DNA of 64,000 nt from Thermoleophilaceae bacterium (GCA_016462645.1 JAEMSX010000006.1:1-64000), one strand, 5' to 3'. Positions 44,213 through 53,920 are shown, counted from the first letter of the stretch. Numbers and translations: made by a program. The notes: generated by a model from the letters alone, not told the origin.

Positions 44213-44256
44213 TTACGAAACGCTTACGAAACACTATAACGAAACTATTACGAAAG
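44213..44256. promoter_or_regulatory. Four phased TTACGAAAC direct repeats
   Basis: Copies start at 44213 (TTACGAAAC), 44224 (TTACGAAAC), 44237 (TAACGAAAC) and 44248 (TTACGAAAG), spaced 11, 13 and 11 bases, close to one helical turn. They occupy the gap between the cyclase start (44203, reverse) and the divergent kinase gene, where an operator is expected. The remaining bases up to 44459 show no gene. Confidence 0.65.
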
Positions 44257-44459
44257 TGTCGACTAAGTGAGATCGCCTACCTGATCGAGGGCAGCGACAG
44301 ATGCTGGTGAGTCATCGAGCCGAGGCGGACAGCTCGGCACTCCTGCATCCACGCCTGGGCGCACCTCATCGCCGTTCTTCGGGAGTTCTCGCCCACCGCC
44401 TGCGGCAGAGCACGGTCACATTGCGACGCCCCTGTTTCGCGATCATGCATACTTGTCGC

Positions 44460-45629
44460 ATGCTCGAGAGCCAGTTGCCGCCCGAGAACACCAGTCGACT
44501 ACTCGAGATTGGCCGGAGTCTCACCGCGAACCTTGAGCTCGAGCCTCTGCTGCACCAGATCACCGCCGCCGCGCGCGAACTCACCGGCGCGAAATACGCC
44601 GCTCTCGGAGTGCTCAACAGCAGCCGCGACTCACTCGAACGCTTCGTCACGATCGGCATCGACGAGGCGCAACGATCCGAGATTGGAGTTCTGCCGAGCG
44701 GCCGCGGCGTTCTCGGCGTGTTGATCGACGATCCGCGACCGCTGCGACTGGACTCGATCTCGAGGCACCCCTCGGCCTACGGCTTTCCAGCACACCATCC
44801 CTCGATGGAGTCGTTCCTTGGCGTGCCGATCCTGGTCGACGGTCTCGCCTTCGGAAACCTCTACCTGACGGACAAATCCGAGGGCAATTTCGACGACATC
44901 GACGAGGCCTCGGTTGTGACTCTCGCGGCGTGGGCGGCGATCGCGATCAACAACGCCCGCCGGATCGAGCAGGACCGCCTCCGCGCCGCGATCGAAGGCG
45001 CCGAACAGGAGCGGCGGCGCTGGGCGCGCGAGCTCCACGACGACACGCTGCAGGGGCTGGGCGCGCTGAACGTTCTGCTCAGCTCAGCCGTCCGCCGGGG
45101 TGACCTCGAGTCCTTGCGAACCGCCGCGGCCGCTGGATCCGAGCAGCTGCGTGTCGAGATCTCGAATCTGCGCAGCCTGATCGCCGAGCTTCGCCCGGCA
45201 TCACTTGACGAACTCGGGCTGGAGGCGGCTCTGGAGGCGTTGTTCGGGCGGCTGACGTCAACAGCGGATTTCGACGTCGAGCTGAGCAACGAACTCGGCA
45301 ACGGCGACGCCCTGCCCAAAGAGCTTGAGATCACGGTCTACCGCGTGATTCAGGAATCCATCAATAACGTGGCAAAGCACGCGTCCGCGTCGCACATTCA
45401 GGCCCAATTGCGCCGCAATGGTTCATCGATCGAGCTGAGCGTGCACGATGACGGGAGGGGTTTCGACCCGGGCGCGGGGACGTCCGGGTTCGGACTCGTC
45501 GGGATGCAGGAGCGCGTCGCCCTGGCGGGCGGCACCACGACGGTCACATCGTCGACAACAGGCGGAACAACGATCCAGGTGAAGCTTCCGTTGCCGAATG
45601 GAGCGGCATCGGCCGCTACGCAGGGCTGA
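44460..45629 (+). CDS. GAF-domain histidine kinase (NarL-partner, HisKA_3 type)
   Basis: A 389-aa soluble kinase. A GAF domain spans about residues 15-165 (ALGVLNSSRDSLERFVTIGID). The dimerisation/phosphotransfer segment is ERRRWARELHDDTLQGL with the acceptor His; the ATPase domain has VIQESINNVAKHA, DDGRGFDPG and GLVGMQERVALAGG. This is the DevS/NarX-like class that phosphorylates LuxR-type regulators. The convergent NarL-type gene overlaps its 3' end by 14 bases and is the likely partner. ATG 44460 or 44445 is the start; earlier codons are unlikely. Confidence 0.88.
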   Translation: MLESQLPPENTSRLLEIGRSLTANLELEPLLHQITAAARELTGAKYAALGVLNSSRDSLERFVTIGIDEAQRSEIGVLPSGRGVLGVLIDDPRPLRLDSISRHPSAYGFPAHHPSMESFLGVPILVDGLAFGNLYLTDKSEGNFDDIDEASVVTLAAWAAIAINNARRIEQDRLRAAIEGAEQERRRWARELHDDTLQGLGALNVLLSSAVRRGDLESLRTAAAAGSEQLRVEISNLRSLIAELRPASLDELGLEAALEALFGRLTSTADFDVELSNELGNGDALPKELEITVYRVIQESINNVAKHASASHIQAQLRRNGSSIELSVHDDGRGFDPGAGTSGFGLVGMQERVALAGGTTTVTSSTTGGTTIQVKLPLPNGAASAATQG

Positions 45630-46305
45630 CGTCGATCAGACCGTGGTCGATTGCAAACCGCACGAGTTCGGCCCGGCTCGCAAAATCCAGCTTGTTCTGG
45701 ATGTGCGCCCTGTGTGACTCGATCGTGCGAACGCTCAGGAAGAGCTGTTCGGCGATCTCGGTGTTCGTGTAGCCCAGGGCGATCAATTTCATGATCTCGA
45801 TCTCACGTTCGGTCAGCGCCGACAGCTCATCCTCGGCAGATCCCGACGCCATCCTTGCCCCGACCCGTGGATACAGATAGATCCCGCCGTCGGCAGCGAG
45901 CCGAATCGCGCTGACGAGTTCGGCATCGGCCGCCTCTTTGAGGATGTACCCGGACGCGCCGGCACTCATCGCGGCTCTGGCGAATGCTGGATCCTCCTGC
46001 ATCGTGAGCACGACGATCTTCGTCTCAGGTGAGGCCTCATGAATCTTTGGAATCGCGTCAAGGCTCGCCTCACCGGGCATGTTCAGGTCGAGCATCAGGA
46101 CGGTTGGCTTGTGCCCGAGGACGTAGCGCCGCGCTGAGTCCGCGTCGCCGGCCTCCGCGACCACTTCCATTCCTTCTTCTGCCTCGATCAACATTCGCAG
46201 CCCCGTACGGACCACTGCGTGGTCGTCGGCGATCACCACCGTGATCTGCCCGTCGGGCGCTTGCTGTGTGATTGGGTCCATTGTCAATGTTGCTGCGGCT
46301 TTCAT
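45616..46305 (-). CDS. NarL/FixJ-family response regulator
   Basis: A 229-aa regulator. The receiver domain has TVVIADDHAVVRTGL, the phosphorylated Asp in VLMLDLNMPG, Thr in VVLTMQE and Lys in ILKEAAD. The C-terminal LuxR-type helix-turn-helix is LTEREIEIMKLIALGYTNTEIAEQLFLSVRTIESHRAHI. It is probably phosphorylated by the convergent GAF kinase. ATG 46305 overlaps the stop of the upstream flavodoxin-like gene by four bases, so the two form an operon. Confidence 0.92.
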   Translation of the reverse strand: MKAAATLTMDPITQQAPDGQITVVIADDHAVVRTGLRMLIEAEEGMEVVAEAGDADSARRYVLGHKPTVLMLDLNMPGEASLDAIPKIHEASPETKIVVLTMQEDPAFARAAMSAGASGYILKEAADAELVSAIRLAADGGIYLYPRVGARMASGSAEDELSALTEREIEIMKLIALGYTNTEIAEQLFLSVRTIESHRAHIQNKLDFASRAELVRFAIDHGLIDVSPA

Positions 46306-46925
46306 GCGGCGGACAACGCATGAATATACGGGCCGTCGGCGTCGGCAGGAAGCTCCGAACCAGTCAGCTCAGCCGCGATGCCATCCGCCCAGTCGCCAAT
46401 CGCGCTCCAATCACGGAAGTCGCCCTGAGGAGCCCGCATCGCCTTCATCAGGGTGCGTTCACCAAGGCCAAGGAGGTCGTGGTCAAGCCGTCCCGAGAAC
46501 ACCCGGGTGTCGCGCGCTCCAACCGCTTCTGCCGCGCGGAGTACGGGTTCCGGCGTCTCCGCCGTCGGTGTCGGCGGATCACCCACCGGGCCACTGCTGA
46601 AGATCCACACGGGCACTTTTGACAGCTCTGTGCGATGTCGGTCGATCAGCTCCTGCGCGGCGTTCAGCCAGCGTCCGGCGTAGAGGGCGCTCCCGAGCAC
46701 GACCGCGTCCGCCCCTTCGAAGCTGTGGAAGTCATCGGCAACGAACAGCCGTGCGCGCAGCCCGGCGTTGGACAACTGGGCACGAATCGCCTCGGCGATC
46801 CCGGTGGTGGAACCGTGGCGACTGGCCACAACCACCGCGACGCGCAACGGAATCCGGGGTGAATCGGCAGATACGGGAGTGCCGCTGGCATCCCGCTGCT
46901 CGCGTCTCGCGGTGGATGTAGTCAT
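46302..46925 (-). CDS. Flavodoxin-like protein (HemG-type)
   Basis: A 207-aa protein with a flavodoxin fold: FMN-phosphate motif SRHGSTTGIAEAI, then VVLGSALYAGRWL and VWIFSSGPVGDPP. This is the pattern of menaquinone-dependent protoporphyrinogen oxidase HemG and related flavodoxins. No haem genes are adjacent, and its partner, a NarL-type regulator that it overlaps, points to a redox-signalling setting instead. ATG 46925 was chosen; a long frame continues upstream but is the shadow of kup. Confidence 0.75.
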   Translation of the reverse strand: MTTSTARREQRDASGTPVSADSPRIPLRVAVVVASRHGSTTGIAEAIRAQLSNAGLRARLFVADDFHSFEGADAVVLGSALYAGRWLNAAQELIDRHRTELSKVPVWIFSSGPVGDPPTPTAETPEPVLRAAEAVGARDTRVFSGRLDHDLLGLGERTLMKAMRAPQGDFRDWSAIGDWADGIAAELTGSELPADADGPYIHALSAA

Positions 46926-47045
46926 CACGCGAGAACTATCGCGCCTCCCCCGCTGCGGTTGGTCCGTTGCGAACACGGAATAACGTAGGTAGAAACCCGC
47001 AACTCGTTTTCCCGAGCCGATTTCAGGCGATTCGGCAGACGGCAC

Positions 47046-48977
47046 GTGTACGCTGGCCGCTTGACCGAATCTACGCCCAAGAAGACTGCTCTTCGGGCGA
47101 TGTACATCGGGGCTCTCGGCGTTGTCTTTGGTGACATCGGGACGAGTCCGCTGTACACCGTCCAGACGATCTTCAGCCCCGGCGACCCGCACCCCGTCGC
47201 CGTCTCCCCCGACACGCTCTTCGGCGTCCTGTCGATGATCTTCTGGTCTGTGATGATCATCGTGACCATCACCTACGTCTCGCTCGTCATGCGTGCCGAC
47301 AACGACGGTGAAGGCGGGATCATGGCGCTGGTGACGCTGATCAAACGCAAGACCGAGGAGGGCAACAGGCGAACCCGCGTCGTGCTCGGAGCGCTCGGAA
47401 TATTCGGCGCCTCCCTGTTCTTCGGCGACAGCATGATCACCCCGGCGATCTCCGTGCTCTCGTCCGTCGAGGGCCTCGAAGTCGCGGCCCCCGAACTCGA
47501 CCATCTGATCCTGCCGATCACCGCCGGGATCATCATCGCGCTCTTCACATTCCAGCGCTTCGGCACCGGGGCGGTGGGCCGACTGTTCGGCCCGATCATG
47601 GTCGTCTGGTTCTTGACGATCGCCGCGCTCGGCGTCCACGGGATCACCGCGGATCCCTCGATCCTCAAGGCACTCTCCCCCACGTACGCGGCCGATTTCA
47701 TGTTCCGGCACTTTGAGATCAGCTTCTTCGCGATGGCGGCGATCGTGCTCTCGGTCACCGGCGCCGAGGCGCTCTACGCAGACATGGGACATTTCGGCCG
47801 CCGGCCGATCACGCTCGCCTGGGTGAGTCTTGTGCTGCCCGCCTGCATGCTCAGCTACTTCGGTCAGGGCGCGCTGATCCTCGACGACCCGTCAATCGCG
47901 ACCAACAACCCGTTCTTCCAGCTCGGCCCGGACTGGGCGCAGATCCCGATGGTCATCCTCGCGACGATGGCGACTGTGATCGCCTCGCAGGCGGTGATCA
48001 CCGGGGCGTTCTCGATCGCCCACCAGGCGGTTCAGCTCGGCTACCTCCCGCGCCTGCGGATCCGCCATACGTCGGCCGTTTCGATCGGTCAGATCTACGT
48101 GCCGTGGATCAACTGGTTCCTGATGATCGCCGTGCTGACGCTGATCTTTGCCTTCAAGTCTTCGGCGGCATTGGGCTTCGCCTACGGGATGGCTGTCACT
48201 GGCACCATCACCATCACCACGCTGCTGTTCTTCTACTACGCGCGGCAGAAATGGGACTGGCCGCTGTGGAGCGTCATCGGGGGCGGCGCGCTGCTGATCG
48301 CTTTCGATCTCCTGTTCTTCGCCGCCAACCTGACGAAGGTCTTCCACGGCGCGTGGCTGCCGCTGCTGATCGGCCTGCTCACCTTCACGATTCTCGTCAC
48401 CTGGCACCGCGGTCGCATCGAGGTCTCCGAGCGGCGCAAAGTCTTCGAGGGGCCACTGCGCGACTTCGTCAAGGAAGTTGACGATATGGGACCAGCGCTG
48501 TCGCGCGTCAAGGGCACGGCAGTCTTTCTCGACCGCAATCCGGACACCACGCCGCTGGCGATGCGCGCCTGCGTGGAGCGACTGCATACCTTGCACGAAC
48601 ATGTCGTGATTCTCACGATCACGACGGCGACAATCCCCCATCTCACCGTCGAAGAGAGCCTCATCATCGACGACTTGGGGTATGCGGGCGACGGCATCAC
48701 ACACGTGACAGCGTGCTTCGGCTACATGGACGAAGTCAACGTCCCGAGCGTCTTGCGGATGATCGAGAAGCGCCCGGAAGTCGAGTGCCCGATCGAGGTG
48801 AGCACTGCCAACTACTTCCTCTCCGAGATCGAGCTGCGACGCGGACACGTTCCCGGAATGTCGCGCTGGCGCAAGGGTCTGTTTGTGGCCACCTCGCGGA
48901 TCGCCGCCGACCCGGTCGAGTACTTCGGACTCCCGCTCGATCGCACCATCGTGATGGGCTCGAAGGTCGAGGTTTGA
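47046..48977 (+). CDS. kup: Kup-type potassium uptake permease
   Basis: A 643-aa low-affinity K+ transporter with about 12 membrane helices. The family signature GALGVVFGDIGTSPLYT is at residues ~20-36, followed by GGIMALVTLI and FFGDSMITPAISVLSSVEG. The C-terminal ~150 residues are cytosolic. The length is normal for Kup. It starts at GTG 47046. Its last codons overlap the TTG start of a GNAT gene. Confidence 0.95.
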   Translation: MYAGRLTESTPKKTALRAMYIGALGVVFGDIGTSPLYTVQTIFSPGDPHPVAVSPDTLFGVLSMIFWSVMIIVTITYVSLVMRADNDGEGGIMALVTLIKRKTEEGNRRTRVVLGALGIFGASLFFGDSMITPAISVLSSVEGLEVAAPELDHLILPITAGIIIALFTFQRFGTGAVGRLFGPIMVVWFLTIAALGVHGITADPSILKALSPTYAADFMFRHFEISFFAMAAIVLSVTGAEALYADMGHFGRRPITLAWVSLVLPACMLSYFGQGALILDDPSIATNNPFFQLGPDWAQIPMVILATMATVIASQAVITGAFSIAHQAVQLGYLPRLRIRHTSAVSIGQIYVPWINWFLMIAVLTLIFAFKSSAALGFAYGMAVTGTITITTLLFFYYARQKWDWPLWSVIGGGALLIAFDLLFFAANLTKVFHGAWLPLLIGLLTFTILVTWHRGRIEVSERRKVFEGPLRDFVKEVDDMGPALSRVKGTAVFLDRNPDTTPLAMRACVERLHTLHEHVVILTITTATIPHLTVEESLIIDDLGYAGDGITHVTACFGYMDEVNVPSVLRMIEKRPEVECPIEVSTANYFLSEIELRRGHVPGMSRWRKGLFVATSRIAADPVEYFGLPLDRTIVMGSKVEV

Positions 48978-49585
48978 GCGCCGCGCGACTCGCGACTGCG
49001 GCCGACGTTCCGCAACTGGCCCGCGCGCTTGCGCGAGCGTTCGCGGACGATCCCGTCGCCGCGTGGTCGTGCCCGCCGGCCAGTCTGCGGCCATATGTGC
49101 TCGAGCGCTTCCATGGTGCGCGACTGCGGCAGCTGCTCGATCGCGGAGAAGTCTGGACGACGGACGAGCTCGCAAGCGCTGCGCTCTGGGCGCAGCCCGG
49201 CGAATGGAAGACCACGGCGCGTGAAGATCTCGAACTCGCTTCGGCGCTGTTTCAGCGGCGCTCGCTCGCGCGCCCGTCCGTGCTCATGCGCAGCCCGATG
49301 GTCGGGATCGGACTCACTTCCGTTGAGCGCAAGCATCCGGCTCAGCCCCAGCACTGGTACCTCGCCGTGGTCGGGACCGATCCTGCCGCGCAGGGCCGCG
49401 GCCTCGGCAGCAAGGTGCTTTCTCCGATCCTCGAGCAGTGCGATCGCGACGGCGTCGCCGCCTACCTCGAGTCCTCGAAGGAGACCAACCTCGACTACTA
49501 CGCCAGGCACGGCTTCCGCGTCACCCAGGAACACCGCCTGCCGCGCGGCCCCACAGTCTGGGCGATGTGGCGCGATCCCGCCTGA
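48974..49585 (+). CDS. GNAT-family N-acetyltransferase
   Basis: A 203-aa GNAT protein. The acetyl-CoA binding loop is VVGTDPAAQGRGLGSKVL, with ESSKETNLDYYARHGFRV at the C-terminal beta strand/helix. The substrate is unknown. TTG 48974 overlaps the kup stop (TTGA), so it is coupled to kup. An open frame runs further upstream but lies within kup. It ends 212 bases before the convergent gene on the other strand. Confidence 0.8.
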   Translation: MSAARLATAADVPQLARALARAFADDPVAAWSCPPASLRPYVLERFHGARLRQLLDRGEVWTTDELASAALWAQPGEWKTTAREDLELASALFQRRSLARPSVLMRSPMVGIGLTSVERKHPAQPQHWYLAVVGTDPAAQGRGLGSKVLSPILEQCDRDGVAAYLESSKETNLDYYARHGFRVTQEHRLPRGPTVWAMWRDPA

Positions 49586-49602
49586 GAGCGGTACGCGACG
49601 CC

Positions 49603-49630
49603 GGGAACCGATCGGACTACCCCGGTTCCC
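49603..49630. terminator. Candidate hairpin between convergent genes
   Basis: GGGAACCG (49603-49610) pairs with CGGTTCCC (49623-49630) over a 12-base loop in the gap 49586-49797 between the GNAT gene and the convergent 49798-50736 gene. A second small stem, GGGGC-TGA-GCCCC, follows at 49638-49650. No long U-run is seen. Confidence 0.4.
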
Positions 49631-49797
49631 AGCGCCAGGGGCTGAGCCCCCTCGTCGATCGGCGCCGCTTGGCAGACAGTCATCCACTATGCGCCTCGGG
49701 GGGCTACAAACGCGGACTTGCGGCTCGACCGTTGGTGACGTGCGTACCTGTACCGGTACTTGGCGCACAGGCTTGACTTGTGACAGCGAAACCGAGA

Positions 49798-50736
49798 TCA
49801 GGGTTGCGGCGCAGTCGGAGTTGCCTTCGACTCGAGCAGCTCGAACTGCTCAATGGTGTCTCCGATCTGTACATCCGGACCGCGGTGTCCGTCGAGCTCA
49901 GCGACAACCACATTGGAGTAGCTGAGCGCAGAGGTCGACCTGTCGAACCAGACGGTGCTGCGAGTGTCCTCATCCAGGAACGCAAGGCCGACCGCGCGGC
50001 GCCCGAGCGGATCGCGATCTGCGTCCAGGACGGTCACGCCGCGTATGGTCCCCAGTTCGGCGATGAGCGTCGCGCGCAGCGTTGCCGGCAACGGCGGCGA
50101 GAGATCGCGAAGCGCCTCGGTGATGATCATCCACTTGGTCGAATCGCCCTCGCCGCGACCGACGCTCGCGGCCTCTACGTCGATCTGGCGCACCAGCGCC
50201 TGCGGGTTGGCTGCGAGCGCGTCGATTTCGCGACGGGTGTAGGTCCGATCGCCGATGCGGTACCTGCCGTAGGCCGGATACGCGAAGACCGTCGGTGCCT
50301 CAGCCGGGGTCCTCAGCGGCCTGATCTCGATCGTGCCGCGGCGCGCGACGCTGAGCCAGGCCCTGCGCTCCGTGCGCTCGAGCAACGGCTTGTGGTCCCG
50401 AACTGACAGGTGCTGTTGGGTCTGCCTCGAGCGGCTGTAGGTGAACCAGTCATCCGGCGGGTAGTTGGCAGCGAGGGCGGTCTTCGCGACGTCCGCGGTC
50501 GCCTCCGCGACAGTCGGCGTACCGCTCCATGGGATCGTGGAGATGGCAATCGCGACAACGGCGATCGCGAGCGCGATCGCCGGGACCGCAAAGGCGCGCC
50601 GCCACTCGAAGCGGGTGCGGCGTGCCACCCTCGCCGGCGCTGCCGTGACCACGTCGGCCTCAAGAGCTTGCACGAACTGCGCGCGCAGATCGTTCAGTGC
50701 TGTCACCTGGAAGTTCATGTCTCCGTGCTCAGACAT
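49798..50736 (-). CDS. Probable anti-sigma-like membrane protein (CU044_5270-like)
   Basis: A 312-aa protein. One membrane helix (FAVPAIALAIAVVAIAISTI) lies at about residues 50-70, with a short cytosolic N-terminus and a large outer beta-rich domain (DDWFTYSRSRQTQQHLS, TVFAYPAYGRYRIG). This resembles actinobacterial CU044_5270-type proteins that follow ECF sigma genes. Its ATG at 50736 overlaps the sigma gene stop by 8 bases, so it is coupled to it. An anti-sigma role is inferred from position and topology. Confidence 0.6.
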   Translation of the reverse strand: MSEHGDMNFQVTALNDLRAQFVQALEADVVTAAPARVARRTRFEWRRAFAVPAIALAIAVVAIAISTIPWSGTPTVAEATADVAKTALAANYPPDDWFTYSRSRQTQQHLSVRDHKPLLERTERRAWLSVARRGTIEIRPLRTPAEAPTVFAYPAYGRYRIGDRTYTRREIDALAANPQALVRQIDVEAASVGRGEGDSTKWMIITEALRDLSPPLPATLRATLIAELGTIRGVTVLDADRDPLGRRAVGLAFLDEDTRSTVWFDRSTSALSYSNVVVAELDGHRGPDVQIGDTIEQFELLESKATPTAPQP

Positions 50737-51298
50737 TGCTGTCCTCCATTGACCCTCTGATCTGCTCAAGTTCCTTCTTGAGCTTCTTCAGTCCGCGGCT
50801 CACCCGCGCGCGAACCACGTCCTCTGACGTGCCCATCTCTCTCGCGACATCCGCGTACGATTTCTGCTGAAGAATCCGCGCGCGAACGGCATCGCGGTAC
50901 TCAGGCTTCAGCGAGCCGAGCGCGCGCTCCACGGCGGCGCGCATCTCGGCCATCTGCGCGAGTTCCTCGATCTGCTCGGCATCGTCCTTCCCGATCTCCA
51001 CCGGCTCGAAGCGGAGCCGCTGCATGGCGCGCTGCTCGACGTGACCGCGCCGGAAATAGTTGTTCATCAGATTGCGCGCGATCCCGAAGAGCCATCGCCT
51101 GCCGTCCTCCGAGGAGTTGCCCTTGAACGAGCCTCGACTGGCGATCGCTTCCGCGAACGTTTCACTGACCAGATCGAATGCGAGCTGGCTGTCCACCGTG
51201 CGGCGGGCAAAGTACCTGAGGAGATCCTCGGCGTTTTCGTCATAGAGACGGGTCATATCTTCATTTGTGAGATTCAACTCGTCTGCGCCCGAATGCAC
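50729..51298 (-). CDS. ECF-family RNA polymerase sigma factor
   Basis: A 189-aa sigma-70 family protein. Region 2 is visible at AEDLLRYFARRTVDSQLAFDLVSETFAEAI with DGRRWLFGIARNLMNNYFRR; region 4 is ALGSLKPEYRDAVRARILQQKSYADVAREMGTSEDVVRARVSRGLKKL. This is the size and layout of ECF factors. It is followed by a membrane protein gene overlapping by 8 bases, probably its anti-sigma partner. An in-frame ATG fourteen codons in is an alternative start. Confidence 0.9.
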   Translation of the reverse strand: MHSGADELNLTNEDMTRLYDENAEDLLRYFARRTVDSQLAFDLVSETFAEAIASRGSFKGNSSEDGRRWLFGIARNLMNNYFRRGHVEQRAMQRLRFEPVEIGKDDAEQIEELAQMAEMRAAVERALGSLKPEYRDAVRARILQQKSYADVAREMGTSEDVVRARVSRGLKKLKKELEQIRGSMEDSNV

Positions 51299-51672
51299 TT
51301 GGTACGGGAGGGCAAATTGTGACCGCCCGCTTTCGGAGTGTCACAACTTGAGGCCAGGCGCCATGTAGTGATGACATCGCTCACACGGAGTCGCAATCTC
51401 GGTGGTTCCTGTTCGCGGTGTCCTGAGTCGGGCTGATCCATTTCTCAGCGAGGCTCCAATGGCCGCCGACCGGAAGCGGACGCCACTCCTGCGCCCCCGC
51501 ATAAGCGGGTGGCGACCGCGCGCCGCCATTCGCCCGGCACCCCTCATCCCGGGCGAATACGGCGCGAAGAAACTTGGGGTTTTGTGTCACAGGTCACCCA
51601 TTCGCGCCATGTATTCGTAGAACCGGCGCCTCAATGCCGGCCAATTGCTCGCACATCGACAACTCATGAGGG
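51299..51672. other. 374-base region with strong hairpins
   Basis: No convincing gene is present. The strongest structure is ATTCGCCCGG (51528-51537) with CCGGGCGAAT (51549-51558), a perfect 10-bp stem with an 11-base loop. A CCCGC-ATAA-GCGGG stem lies near 51496-51509. The 10-mer GCGCCATGTA occurs at both ends (about 51358 and 51605). It probably holds the sigma-gene promoter and possibly a structured RNA. Confidence 0.4.
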
Positions 51673-51681
51673 GTGAGTCAT

Positions 51682-52074
51682 ATGTCTCGAGTTCTTCACA
51701 CCATGTCCGCAAGGCTGCGCGGTGCCATCTGCATCTTCGGTGCAACCATCGCCGTATTCGCCTGTTCGACTGTTGCGGTCGCCGAGGCGGCCACGTACCA
51801 CTACTGCAACAGCTGCTTCATTCGCTCCTACACGCTCTTCGAAGCAAGTCAGGCCAAATACATAACCCAGGACTACGTGCATCGATTGGCCGGACCAGCG
51901 GGGGTCACGATCGGCGCTGTGGCCCAGTACGCCGACAACTACGCGTGGGGCAGTTACGTCTACTCGACCTCAACCGAGGTCATACACGGCTACACGGGCA
52001 ACCGTCCGGCGTGGGGCGCTGCTGCGAACTTCGGCGGTGGCAACTATTCCTTCAACGCGCACGTGACGTACTAG
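51682..52074 (+). CDS. Small secreted protein, unknown
   Basis: A 130-aa exported protein. The signal peptide has a basic start and a hydrophobic core (GAICIFGATIAVFACSTVAV, ending AEA). The mature part is beta-like with many aromatic residues and one CNSC pair (YHYCNSCFIRSYTLF), ending ANFGGGNYSFNAHVTY. No family recognised. GTG 51673 is an alternative start three codons upstream. The next gene, also secreted, starts 10 bases later, so the two probably form a pair. Confidence 0.6.
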   Translation: MSRVLHTMSARLRGAICIFGATIAVFACSTVAVAEAATYHYCNSCFIRSYTLFEASQAKYITQDYVHRLAGPAGVTIGAVAQYADNYAWGSYVYSTSTEVIHGYTGNRPAWGAAANFGGGNYSFNAHVTY

Positions 52075-52083
52075 GAGCCGGCG

Positions 52084-52728
52084 ATGAACACGCGAACATT
52101 CACACTCCTGCTCGTGGCCTGCGGGACTCTGCTCGTATCAGCAATCGGGGTCGCCGGCGCGCGCGTCGGCAAGGATCGGCCCGCTGCTCCGCCCCCGGCC
52201 AGGGTTTCCGTACTCAAGCAACCATTTCAACCGACTCGCCGCCAGCGCCGCGAACTCTTGAAGCTACGCCGACAAGTGGCCAAATCGCCGCACGCCTCGA
52301 TCGCTTCCACCGCGAGCGTTCCTGACGCGCGACCGATCGAGTTGCCGGAAGGCCTTGGTGACGCCTGGGTCTCGATGGCTGACGACGGGGCCGTCTGCAC
52401 GTTCATCCCGGATCCGCTCGGTGGCTATGGATCGAGCTGCGCAACGCAGGAGGACCTGCGCACCGGCGGTGCCGTGACGGTTCTCGGGGGTGCAGGTCAG
52501 CTCAACAACAAGGCGATCGCAGTCATCGTCGTGCCGGATGGCGGACAGGATCCAGTCGTGACCGAACCAGACGGCCGCCAGGAGCACCCGCAGGTCGACG
52601 GAATCGGTGCGACGGTCGTCCCGGAGCGCTCCAGAGTCTCGGTCGGCGCAGTCAGCCTCGAGATTCCCGAGTTCGATCCGCACTGCTCGACCAGCCCGAA
52701 CGAAGACTTCCGGAGGTGCGGCCTCTAG
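52084..52728 (+). CDS. Secreted protein paired with upstream secreted protein
   Basis: A 214-aa exported protein with a signal peptide (FTLLLVACGTLLVSAIGVAGA). A basic linker (TRRQRRELLKLRRQVAKS) precedes a folded part containing WVSMADDGAVCTFIPDP and VTVLGGAGQLNNKAIAVIVVPDGG, with C-terminal cysteines (HCSTSPNEDFRRCGL). Pairs like this recur in Solirubrobacterales. No function assigned. Confidence 0.55.
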   Translation: MNTRTFTLLLVACGTLLVSAIGVAGARVGKDRPAAPPPARVSVLKQPFQPTRRQRRELLKLRRQVAKSPHASIASTASVPDARPIELPEGLGDAWVSMADDGAVCTFIPDPLGGYGSSCATQEDLRTGGAVTVLGGAGQLNNKAIAVIVVPDGGQDPVVTEPDGRQEHPQVDGIGATVVPERSRVSVGAVSLEIPEFDPHCSTSPNEDFRRCGL

Positions 52729-52764
52729 GTCCGGATATCGTGGTCCTGCGATGCAGGGCGATCG

Positions 52765-53920
52765 ATGACACCGAACTTCGGGGACTTCCAGCTGGAGATC
52801 TATCTGGCCGGGCTCAACGGTGCCACGCCTGAGCATCCGATGACGTTTCCAGAGCTCGAGGCGCTCGCTGAGGCCTCGCTGTCGAAGGAGATCTTCTCCT
52901 ACGTCGCCGGAGGCGCGGGAAACGAGTACACGCAGCGACACAACGTCGAGGCCTTCGACCGCTACGCCCTGATCCCGCGGATGCTCGCCGGCGCCGCTGA
53001 GCGTGACCTCTCGATTGAGCTCTTCGGAATCAAGTTCCCTACGCCGCTGCTGCTTGCGCCCGTGGGCGTGATCGGTTTGTGCGATCCCGATGGGCACGGC
53101 GACCAGGTGACGGCGCGCGCCTCTGCGGCGACCGGAGTCCCCATGATCGCTTCCACCCTGTCTGCCGATCCGATGGAAGACGTCGCGCCGCTGGCCGGCG
53201 AGACTCCCGGCTTTTTTCAGCTCTACACCCCCGCGGACCGCGACCTTGCTGAGAGCTTTGTGAAGCGCGCCGAAGCGGCCGGATACAAGGGGATCGTGGT
53301 CACGCTGGACACGCAGATTCTCGGCTGGCGACCGCGTGACCTTGGTCTCGGATCATTCCCCCAGCTGCGCGGGCTGTGCCTTGAGAACTACTTCTCCGAC
53401 CCGATCTTCCAGGCCAAACTTGAGAAGTCGCCCGAGGAGGACCCGATGGCCGCCGCGCTGCACTGGGCGCTCGGATTCTCGGACGCTTCACTTGACTGGG
53501 ACGATCTCGAGTGGTTGCGATCACTGACCGACCTACCGCTGCTGCTCAAAGGAATCTGCCACCCGGACGACGTGCGGCGCGCGATCGACGGCGGCGTCGA
53601 CGGCATCTACTGCTCAAACCACGGCGGCCGACAGGCCAACGGAGGTCTCGCGGCGATCGACGTGCTTGCAGATGTCGTGGAAGCTGCCGGAGACACACCA
53701 TTCATCTTTGATTCAGGGGTGCGCACCGGGGAGCATGTCGTGAAGGCCCTGGCGCTGGGTGCCGCAGCTGTCGGAGTTGGTCGGCCTTACGCCTACGGCT
53801 TGGCAACCGGAGGTGAAGCGGGCATCGTCCATGTGCTGCGGTCACTTCTCGCTGAGACCGACCTGCTGATGGCGGTCGACGGATACGTATCGATCGCCGA
53901 TCTCACACCGGACTCACTCG

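Noticed and set aside
46926..47045. Riboswitch (c-di-AMP type) upstream of kup
   Set aside because: The 120-base gap is too short and shows no matching conserved stems.
46926..47792. Long upstream extension of the flavodoxin-like gene
   Set aside because: The extension is antisense to the kup signature region; the flavodoxin fold begins after ATG 46925.
48713..48973. Upstream extension of the GNAT gene
   Set aside because: It lies inside kup in another frame; the GNAT fold begins at TTG 48974.
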